Of a stretch of DNA of 11,039 nucleotides, positions 6,239 through 11,039 are shown piece after piece (position 1 is the first letter of the stretch; each line of letters starts with the position of its first letter). A model generated the notes under the pieces. The model saw nothing but the letters and a program-made list of their open reading frames with translations. It was not told the DNA's origin and did no database searches. The position numbers were made by a program, and so were the translations under genes. The stretch lies in assembly GCA_934098445.1 (NCBI GenBank), contig CAKOOW010000038.1:1-11039 (forward strand). The letters run 5' to 3'. This stretch comes from an uncultured Bacilli bacterium (lineage in GTDB: Bacteria; Bacillota_I; Bacilli_A; RF39; UBA660).

Positions 6239-6299
6239 AAGTTTCTAAAGACTTATTATCTCTTAAGTATATAGTAAGATACTTTAGAATAGACTTTTT
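6239..6299 (+). terminator. Intrinsic terminator after the GH31 gene
   Basis: A long hairpin. 6239-6250 pairs with 6282-6296 (12 pairs, with a 3-base bulge at 6290-6292), continuing as 6252-6259 with 6271-6278 (8 pairs, one G-U). A run of five Ts at 6295-6299 overlaps the end of the stem. Confidence 0.65.
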
Positions 6300-6331
6300 G
6301 TAAAGAGGTTTTAGAGAAATTTAGACAAAAC

Positions 6332-6359
6332 TTGCAGAATAGAAAAATCATGCTATAAT
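6332..6359 (+). promoter_or_regulatory. Putative promoter of the 6382-7116 gene pair
   Basis: TTGCAG (6332-6337) and a perfect TATAAT (6354-6359), 16 bases apart, with TGC directly before the -10 as in the GH31 promoter. The ribosome site AGAGGAG (6372-6378) follows. Confidence 0.7.
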
Positions 6360-6381
6360 AGAATAGAAAAAAGAGGAGATT

Positions 6382-6600
6382 ATGAAGATATATCAGATAT
6401 TATTATTATGTGGGGTTATTATTAGTAGTGTTACGACATCGTTTTACTTAGTAAAGATGTTTAGTTTACTATGGAAGAATAGAGATAAACAGAGTATAAG
6501 TGATAAAGAATTAGATAATAATCTTAAGTATATGGTTATTTCTATAGTCTTACTTACTATTTGTTCTTTAGTATACTGTGTTATTAGTATTGTAGATTAG
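6382..6600 (+). CDS. Small two-helix membrane protein, unknown function
   Basis: A 72-aa protein with two predicted membrane helices, about residues 5-28 and 49-70, joined by a charged stretch (W-K-N-R-D-K-Q-S, then acidic D-K-E-L-D). Both ends would lie on the same side of the membrane. I do not recognise a family. The gene has a clear promoter and ribosome site and is separated by nine bases from the downstream HD-domain gene, so the two are probably cotranscribed. A functional link is not evident. Confidence 0.7.
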   Translation: MKIYQILLLCGVIISSVTTSFYLVKMFSLLWKNRDKQSISDKELDNNLKYMVISIVLLTICSLVYCVISIVD

Positions 6601-6609
6601 AGTGGTTTT

Positions 6610-7116
6610 ATGTCTATAACTAAGAAGATAGAATATCAGAGTGTAGTTAGGGATATCCTTGATAATGAAGAGTTTAAGAAGTTATATTTAGAGCCTCATC
6701 ATGGGATTAGTAGATATCTTCATGTCTTAAGAGTTTCTAAGATAGCTTTTGGATTTTGTAATATTTTTAAGGTTAAAAGAATTAGAGAGATTACGAGATC
6801 AGCTCTTCTTCATGATTTTTATTTCGATAAGGACTTAGAGGGGTATGATGCTTATGAAAGATTAAGTATTCATCCCTATAAGGCTTTAGATAATTCTTTA
6901 AAGTATTATAATCTAAGTGATTTAGAGAGGGATATTATTGTTAAACATATGTATCCTCATACTAAAGAAAGACCTAAGTATTTTGGGACGTATTTAGTAT
7001 CTATTTGTGATAAAGTGGCTGCTATATATGAGATGTCTAGATTTAAGCTTGCTTTAAAGTTTAGTATTTATTTATTATTTATTTATAACATTATTAGTCT
7101 TAAGATGGAACATTAA
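6610..7116 (+). CDS. HD-domain phosphohydrolase-like protein
   Basis: A 168-aa protein with the metal-binding pattern of the HD superfamily: His38 (R-Y-L-H-V-L-R), the H-D pair at 68-69 (A-L-L-H-D-F), His88, His113 and Asp134 (C-D-K-V). Such proteins are metal-dependent phosphohydrolases, often acting on nucleotides; the substrate cannot be inferred here. The C-terminal ~20 residues are hydrophobic (L-A-L-K-F-S-I-Y-L-L-F-I-Y), a tail also seen in related short Firmicutes HD proteins, and may bind the membrane. The start at 6610 is nine bases after the upstream stop, with only a weak site (AGTGG) before it, suggesting translational coupling with the small membrane protein. The gene ends one base before the tRNA promoter. 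Confidence 0.85.
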   Translation: MSITKKIEYQSVVRDILDNEEFKKLYLEPHHGISRYLHVLRVSKIAFGFCNIFKVKRIREITRSALLHDFYFDKDLEGYDAYERLSIHPYKALDNSLKYYNLSDLERDIIVKHMYPHTKERPKYFGTYLVSICDKVAAIYEMSRFKLALKFSIYLLFIYNIISLKMEH

Positions 7117-7117
7117 A

Positions 7118-7146
7118 TTAACTTAGGTAACTATTTATGTTATGAT
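7118..7146 (+). promoter_or_regulatory. Promoter of tRNA-Arg
   Basis: TTAACT (7118-7123), a 17-base spacer and TATGAT (7141-7146). Transcription would start near 7153, almost at the mature 5' end (7155), leaving little or no leader for RNase P. Confidence 0.65.
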
Positions 7147-7154
7147 AAGTATTT

Positions 7155-7231
7155 GTCCTTGTAGCCCAGCTGGATAGAGCAATCGCCTCCTAAGCGATAG
7201 GTCGGCAGTTCAAATCTGCCCAGGGACGCCA
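7155..7231 (+). tRNA. tRNA-Arg (anticodon CCT)
   Basis: A complete 77-base cloverleaf. The acceptor arms GTCCTTG (7155-7161) and CAGGGAC (7221-7227) pair with one G-T; the discriminator is G7228 and CCA is encoded at 7229-7231. The anticodon stem is ATCGC/GCGAT around loop CTCCTAA, giving anticodon CCT, which reads AGG. The T arm is GGCAG-TTCAAAT-CTGCC. The D stem (GCCC/GAGC) has a C12-A23 mismatch where tRNAs of this type usually have T-A. The gene has its own promoter and terminator. Confidence 0.97.
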
Positions 7232-7241
7232 TAATGAATTT

Positions 7242-7277
7242 AAGATTACTGTTTAGGCAGTAGTTTTTTTTTTTTTT
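7242..7277 (+). terminator. Intrinsic terminator of tRNA-Arg
   Basis: TACTG (7247-7251) and CAGTA (7258-7262) form the core stem with a 6-base loop. Weaker pairs extend it back to about 7242. Fourteen consecutive Ts follow at 7264-7277. Confidence 0.85.
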
Positions 7278-7282
7278 ATTTA

Positions 7283-7312
7283 TTGATGAATTTAACTCAT
7301 CTATGATACAAT
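7283..7312 (+). promoter_or_regulatory. Putative promoter of the ABC exporter operon
   Basis: TTGATG (7283-7288), an 18-base spacer and TACAAT (7307-7312), with TGA before the -10. The stretch TATGATACAAT is the same as in the promoter of the 3168-3587 gene. Confidence 0.55.
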
Positions 7313-7345
7313 TTTAATGTAAGATAAGTAAGTGGGGAGTATGTG

Positions 7346-8260
7346 ATGAGAAAAATTAAAGATAATCTTTTACAGGGAATTATTTTTGGAGTTATTATTA
7401 GTATTGGGATAGGGTATTTTTTCTTTGAGTATAAACCTAATTTTATTGATAATGTTTATCTTAATGAGCGTTTAGAAAGAACTAAAGAATGTTTTTTGGA
7501 AGAATATAAAAATATAGATTACTGTATAGAGTATTTAAAGAATGGGAAGGTTGTTAGTAATAAGGGAGCCTTAGATATCTTTTTTAGTTTGGTAGAATAT
7601 TCACCTTTGGGATATTTAAATATGTTAGCACCTTTTATTTTAGGAATAGTTAGTATTAAGAAGATAAGTAAGATTTTAAATAGTCGGATAGCTAAGTATT
7701 ATTTAATCAGGGAGAGATATAAAAGGTTTGTTGGGGGAATTTATAAGTCAATAATGAAGTATGTATTTTACTTACCAGTTATTTATTTAATTCTTTATTT
7801 ATTTTGTGTAATTGTTAGTCATGGGAATATTTATGGGATAGAAGGTTTTGAACCAAATATTTTGGCTTTAGGTGATAATCTTATTATTGTTTATTTATTT
7901 AATGTTTTTTTGATGTCTATTATTTATTTACTTATTAGTGTTATTACAGTTAGAATAGTTAATAATTATTATATTGGGATTATTTTAAATTACTTATTAT
8001 ATTTTGTTTTAGATATTCTTATGGAAATTTATCTTAAAGGAATTGTTTTATATCTTTCTTTAGGAATAGATACTAAAGGATATTTCTTATTCTTTAATGT
8101 TTTTAATCTAAGAAGTATTCCTAATCTTTATATTTATTTTGGTATTAGGATAGTAGTTGCTATTATATTGTTTATAATTAGTATTTTACTTTATAAGAAT
8201 AAAGAGTCTTATGTAAAGTATTTAGAGAAAGGAAGTAGTTTAAATGAAAATAGAGCTTAA
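7346..8260 (+). CDS. ABC-2-type permease-like membrane protein (operon gene 1)
   Basis: An integral membrane protein of 304 aa with about six membrane helices: residues ~8-27, then a ~50-residue polar loop likely outside the cell, ~84-102, ~138-160, ~178-204, ~208-229 and ~262-285. This fits an ABC-2-type exporter subunit, and the gene overlaps the ATPase gene by 17 bases, indicating tight coupling. Sequence similarity to a named transporter is not obvious. The ATG at 7346 is six bases from GGGGAG (7334-7339). The GTG at 7343 also opens the frame, but its spacing is poorer. Transcription probably starts just upstream. Exported substrate unknown. Confidence 0.75.
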   Translation: MRKIKDNLLQGIIFGVIISIGIGYFFFEYKPNFIDNVYLNERLERTKECFLEEYKNIDYCIEYLKNGKVVSNKGALDIFFSLVEYSPLGYLNMLAPFILGIVSIKKISKILNSRIAKYYLIRERYKRFVGGIYKSIMKYVFYLPVIYLILYLFCVIVSHGNIYGIEGFEPNILALGDNLIIVYLFNVFLMSIIYLLISVITVRIVNNYYIGIILNYLLYFVLDILMEIYLKGIVLYLSLGIDTKGYFLFFNVFNLRSIPNLYIYFGIRIVVAIILFIISILLYKNKESYVKYLEKGSSLNENRA

Positions 8261-8897
8261 GAATATTAGTAAGTCTTTTAAGAAAGAAAAAGTCTTAGAT
8301 AATATCAGTTATACATTTAATGAGAAAAGAATTTATGGCATAGTGGGCGCTAATGGAAGTGGGAAAAGTGTACTCTTAAAAGTACTTGCTGGTCTTTATA
8401 AGGCTTCTAGGGGGGAAGTATTGTTTGATGGCAAAAATTATCAACAAGAAAAAATATTTCCTCATTTTATTGGGGCTGCTATTGAATATCCCGGTTTTAT
8501 TAATGATTTAACTGGTTGGGATAATTTATTACTTTTAGCGGGAATTAAAAAATTTATTGGGAAAGAGGAAATTAATGAAATACTTGAGGTAGTAGGACTT
8601 TCTAAAGATAAAGATAAGAAATATGGGACCTATTCTTTGGGGATGCGTCAAAAGCTAAGCTTAGCCCAAGCTTTGATGGAGAAACCTTTAATAATTCTTT
8701 TAGATGAACCTTTTAATGGTATTGATAGGGCAAGTGTTAAAAAGATTAAGGAATATTTAGTACTTCAAAAGGAAGAAGAGAAAGCTTTAATAATTATAAC
8801 TACGCATATTAAAGATGATTTAGAAGATTTGGTAGATGAGAAACTATATTTAGAAGATGGTAAGTTATATGAAGAAGAGTCTGCTAATTATAAGTAA
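8244..8897 (+). CDS. ABC transporter ATP-binding protein (operon gene 2)
   Basis: A 217-aa cytoplasmic nucleotide-binding subunit that would drive the membrane proteins encoded around it. Walker A is G-A-N-G-S-G-K-S at 35-42. The signature is S-L-G-M-R-Q at 131-136, the LSGGQ variant typical of ABC-2 export ATPases. Walker B is L-I-I-L-L-D-E-P at 149-156, the D-loop is N-G-I-D and the switch His is His188 (T-T-H). The protein is short and lacks the C-terminal regulatory domain of some import ATPases. The start follows AAAGGAAG at 8228-8235. It overlaps both neighbours. As the only ATPase in the operon it presumably acts as a dimer serving three membrane subunits. Confidence 0.95.
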   Translation: MKIELKNISKSFKKEKVLDNISYTFNEKRIYGIVGANGSGKSVLLKVLAGLYKASRGEVLFDGKNYQQEKIFPHFIGAAIEYPGFINDLTGWDNLLLLAGIKKFIGKEEINEILEVVGLSKDKDKKYGTYSLGMRQKLSLAQALMEKPLIILLDEPFNGIDRASVKKIKEYLVLQKEEEKALIIITTHIKDDLEDLVDEKLYLEDGKLYEEESANYK

Positions 8898-9558
8898 ATC
8901 ACGATATTTTAAATTGATTTTTTTATGTTTGTTTCCTCTTAGTCTTTTAGCACTTGGGACTATAGATAAGAAAAATAATGTAATCTTGGGAATAGGAAAT
9001 TCTTTTGGATATTATTTGTTTTTGATTTTTTTAGAACTATTATTTATAAGTAATATAATTTACTTAAATAGACAGTTATTTTCTAATAGTACTTATATTA
9101 TAAGATTTAAGAGTAGAAGAGAGGCTTTAGATAATAGTAGATATCTAGGAATGATAATTAATACTTTATTATTTATAATTATTGGAATTTTAGTTACTAT
9201 TATAGTTTTTTTTAGAGTTAATGATAAGAGTGTTGGTTCTTGGACGGAAGTACTTATTCTTGAAGTTTTTATTATTAGAAGTCTTATTTTATTATTGTTG
9301 ATAAGTGATCTAGTTAATTATTTATATTTATTTAGAAGTAAGAAACTTATTTATGGGTATATATTTTTAATAGTATGGTTATTTTTCTTTCATGATGTTA
9401 TTTCTATTAAAGCTTTAGATGTATTTTATTATTTAGAACATTATCGCTTATTTGATTCTTTATTCTTAAATATTATATATTCTTTAGGAATTATTAGTGT
9501 CTCTTATACTATTAATATGATAGTGAGAAGTATTTCTTTAAGAGGTAGTGGGGAATAA
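8869..9558 (+). CDS. ABC exporter membrane subunit (operon gene 3)
   Basis: A polytopic membrane protein of 229 aa with about six hydrophobic segments; the first follows M-K-K-S-L-L-I-I-S-K-S-R-Y-F. No recognised family motif, but size, topology and position behind the ATPase fit an ABC-2 permease. The start is a choice between ATG 8857 and ATG 8869. I prefer 8869 because GGTAAG lies just before it and the protein then begins with the usual M-K-K. Either start overlaps the ATPase gene by 29 or more bases. It is joined directly to the next gene, whose ATG follows its stop codon with no gap. Confidence 0.75.
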   Translation: MKKSLLIISKSRYFKLIFLCLFPLSLLALGTIDKKNNVILGIGNSFGYYLFLIFLELLFISNIIYLNRQLFSNSTYIIRFKSRREALDNSRYLGMIINTLLFIIIGILVTIIVFFRVNDKSVGSWTEVLILEVFIIRSLILLLLISDLVNYLYLFRSKKLIYGYIFLIVWLFFFHDVISIKALDVFYYLEHYRLFDSLFLNIIYSLGIISVSYTINMIVRSISLRGSGE

Positions 9559-10089
9559 ATGATTAGGGTATTTTATTATTATTTTAAGAGTTTTCTTAAG
9601 AGTAAGAGCTTGGTATTAATAATTTATTTTTTATTGTCTTTAGGACTTTTATATACTTATCATTTAATAAGTCCTGATGTTAGTTTATTAGAATATGGTT
9701 TAGGATGTTTGAATAGTTTTGCTTATAAAGATATTATGGTTTTTGTTGAAAAAATGTTTTATATTTTGTTTTTGATATATATATCTTTATTATGTAATAA
9801 GTATTTATTAGAGCTTAATGAGGCTTATTTATTCTTTCGGACTTCTAAGAAAAATATTATTAGATTGATTGTTTTAATTGATATGATGATGATTTTCTTG
9901 ATAGATTTTATTATCTTTATGATGGTCTTATTAATAAAAGGGTTTGTTATTTATAATATTAATTTCTATGTTTTAATGAAATTTTATATAATTAAGTTGT
10001 TAATATTAAGTAGTTGTTTATTCTTAAGAAGAAAGTTTTATATAATAATCTTAGGATTAGAAATACTAATATACTTAGGATTATATTAA
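9559..10089 (+). CDS. ABC exporter membrane subunit (operon gene 4)
   Basis: A very hydrophobic protein of 176 aa with four or five membrane helices (about residues 17-36, 63-82, 104-127, and one or two between 135 and 175). No family recognised. It begins at the base after the stop codon of gene 3, with GGGGA as a ribosome site inside the end of that gene, so the two are coupled. Small, divergent permeases grouped around one short ATPase are common in export or self-immunity systems for small peptides. No peptide precursor, modification gene or two-component regulator is visible here, so that role is only a possibility. Confidence 0.7.
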   Translation: MIRVFYYYFKSFLKSKSLVLIIYFLLSLGLLYTYHLISPDVSLLEYGLGCLNSFAYKDIMVFVEKMFYILFLIYISLLCNKYLLELNEAYLFFRTSKKNIIRLIVLIDMMMIFLIDFIIFMMVLLIKGFVIYNINFYVLMKFYIIKLLILSSCLFLRRKFYIIILGLEILIYLGLY

Positions 10090-10110
10090 GAAAATGGTCT
10101 TTTAAAATGC

Positions 10111-10134
10111 TTAGAACTATGTTATTCTAATTTT
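10111..10134 (+). terminator. Possible weak terminator after the ABC operon
   Basis: TTAGAA (10111-10116) and TTCTAA (10125-10130) form a 6-pair stem with an 8-base loop, followed by four Ts. It is weak and may only partly block readthrough into the next gene. Confidence 0.35.
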
Positions 10135-10169
10135 AGATATTTAAATATAAATGGAAAAGAAAGGCTTAT

Positions 10170-10388
10170 ATGAAAAATAATTTTATAAAGATTTTAAAAG
10201 TACTAGGACTTTATATCATCTGTTTATTATTTACCTTGGGAATATTTATTATTAATGGAAATCTTTATAACTTAGGAGATTCTATGTCAAGATTAGTTAA
10301 ACAAAGATTAATAATAATACCGATAATATTAACTATCTTAATTATAATAATCTTTAGAATAGTAAAATCTAAGCAGAAAAAAGATTGA
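10170..10388 (+). CDS. Small two-helix membrane protein, unknown function
   Basis: A 72-aa protein with two membrane helices (about residues 8-29 and 46-64) and a basic C-terminus (K-S-K-Q-K-K-D), which by the positive-inside rule puts both ends in the cytoplasm. No family recognised. AAAGG lies about six bases before the ATG. It follows the ABC operon by 80 bases with only a weak hairpin between, so it could be a fifth operon member. It ends in TGA, the only TGA stop in the window; under a Trp-TGA code it would gain nine codons, but Trp is TGG everywhere else here. Confidence 0.65.
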   Translation: MKNNFIKILKVLGLYIICLLFTLGIFIINGNLYNLGDSMSRLVKQRLIIIPIILTILIIIIFRIVKSKQKKD

Positions 10389-10450
10389 CTAAAGAATAGA
10401 TATTTACTAAAATAAGAGAGAAATCGCAGATATAGAAAAGTAAATAAGAT

Positions 10451-10456
10451 TATAAT
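10451..10456 (+). promoter_or_regulatory. Possible trpS promoter (-10 only)
   Basis: TATAAT at 10451-10456 is a perfect -10 box, but no good -35 lies 16-18 bases upstream. If used, transcription would start near 10463, giving a leader of about 96 bases before trpS. Confidence 0.35.
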
Positions 10457-10492
10457 TTAAAAAGATAAAGAAATGTTGTAGATTAGTACGAT

Positions 10493-10545
10493 TTAGGGGT
10501 AATAAGTAGTCTTATTCTAATTTGTTAGAGTAGGACTTTTGTTCT
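10493..10545 (+). promoter_or_regulatory. Attenuator-like trpS leader: terminator with competing hairpin
   Basis: Terminator: 10508-10520 pairs with 10525-10537 (13 pairs, two G-U, 4-base loop TTTG) followed by TTTTGTTCTTT. Competing hairpin: TTAG (10493-10496) with CTAA (10517-10520) and AATAAG (10501-10506) with CTTATT (10511-10516), loop TAGT, with a 4-base GGGT bulge at 10497-10500. The two use the same strand and exclude each other. The terminator ends only about 14 bases before the trpS start, so trpS must be read through it or regulated by it. The rest of 10389-10492 is AT-rich without a recognisable gene. Confidence 0.6.
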
Positions 10546-10558
10546 TTAGGAGGTAATT

Positions 10559-11039
10559 ATGAAGAAGATTATATTAACAGGAGAAAGACCAACGGGACCA
10601 TTACATATTGGACATTATGTGGGGTCTTTAAGAAATAGAGTTAAGATTCAAAATGAAGGGGATTATGATGAGATGTATTTGTTTGCGGCTGATAGTCAAG
10701 CTCTTACCGATAACTTTGATAATCCGAAGAAAGTAAGAGATAATGTCTTTGAGGTAGCTTTAGATAACTTAGCTTGTGGGATTGATCCTGAGAAAGTATG
10801 TTATTTTATTCAATCAGAAGTACCAGAACTTACGGAATTGACATTCTATTATATGAATTTAGTAACAGTATCTAGGTTATATCGTAATCCTACAGTCAAA
10901 GAAGAAATCAAGTTAAGAGGATTTGAAGATAGTATTCCGGTGGGTTTCTTTACATATCCAGTTAGTCAGACGGCGGATATTACGGCGTTTATGGGAACTT
11001 TAATTCCGGTAGGTGAAGATCAATTACCAATGATAGAAC
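10559..11039 (+). CDS. trpS: Tryptophan--tRNA ligase, N-terminal part (3' end outside window)
   Basis: TrpRS, a class I aminoacyl-tRNA synthetase that charges tRNA-Trp in the cytoplasm. 160 residues are visible before the window ends. The N-terminus has L-T-G-E-R-P-T-G-P-L-H-I-G-H, with the class I H-I-G-H at 16-19. Further on are A-D-S-Q-A-L-T-D at 44-51, Y-Y-M-N-L-V-T at about 97-103 and P-V-G-E-D-Q at about 150-155. It matches the TrpRS type found in streptococci and many Firmicutes. The start is firm: AGGAGG at 10548-10553, five bases before ATG. A terminator hairpin stands directly upstream, suggesting control by attenuation. The usual K-M-S-K-S loop would be in the missing part. Confidence 0.96.
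   Translation, partial: MKKIILTGERPTGPLHIGHYVGSLRNRVKIQNEGDYDEMYLFAADSQALTDNFDNPKKVRDNVFEVALDNLACGIDPEKVCYFIQSEVPELTELTFYYMNLVTVSRLYRNPTVKEEIKLRGFEDSIPVGFFTYPVSQTADITAFMGTLIPVGEDQLPMIE

Noticed and set aside
10386..10415. TGA read as Trp (mycoplasma code), extending the small membrane protein
   Set aside because: All Trp codons in the clear genes here are TGG and the remaining stops are TAA or TAG, so TGA is best read as a stop.
10473..10481. Minimal leader ORF ATG-TTG-TAG as a tryptophan-sensing peptide
   Set aside because: It has no Trp codon, is only two codons long and has no convincing ribosome site.
10389..10558. Canonical trp T-box riboswitch before trpS
   Set aside because: No Stem I, no TGG specifier and no AGGGTGGTACC-like T-box sequence; the nearest resemblance (AGATTAGTAC at 10481-10490) lacks the bases that pair with the tRNA 3' end.

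Overview
The window looks like chromosomal DNA of a very AT-rich member of the Bacilli, probably an uncultured gut lineage near Erysipelotrichales, RF39 or the mollicute relatives. The basis is the very low GC content, AGA as the dominant Arg codon, AGGAGG-type ribosome sites, simple TTGACA/TATAAT-like promoters, and a TrpRS close to streptococcal types. Trp is read throughout as TGG and one gene ends in TGA, so the standard bacterial code (table 11) fits. The lineage is an inference; no marker gene here fixes it.

Layout. (1) 2-418: the C-terminal end of a surface-type protein. Its last third (about 251-349) has a sharply different composition and looks like the variable region of a diversity-generating retroelement (DGR) target. 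A repeat-rich spacer follows. (2) 693-1931: a HipA-like kinase, convergent with (3) 1936-2868, a TIGR01212/YhcC-type radical SAM protein. One bidirectional terminator lies inside both 3' ends. (4) 2869-3167: a non-coding stretch with degenerate repeats, a large 20-bp-arm inverted repeat and a terminator. (5) 3168-3587 (minus): a small membrane-anchored protein, divergent from (6) a GH31 glycoside hydrolase whose likely start is the ATG at 3701. (7) 6382-7116: a small two-helix membrane protein and an HD-domain phosphohydrolase. (8) 7155-7231: tRNA-Arg(CCT) with its own promoter and a strong terminator. (9) 7346-10089: a four-gene ABC exporter operon, permease-ATPase-permease-permease. (10) 10170-10388: another small two-helix membrane protein. 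(11) 10389-10558: a leader with mutually exclusive hairpins in front of trpS, whose 5' part (10559 onward) runs off the window.

How the genes relate. Most are independent housekeeping or accessory units. The only clear functional operon is the ABC exporter. The most notable signals are the adenine-poor, NNC-codon-rich segment in the first gene, the poly-G tract inside the promoter spacer of the small membrane protein, the inverted repeat that gives two unrelated proteins the same KKLQ near-C-terminal sequence, the AUA codon sitting where the HipA-like gene should start, and the attenuator-like trpS leader.
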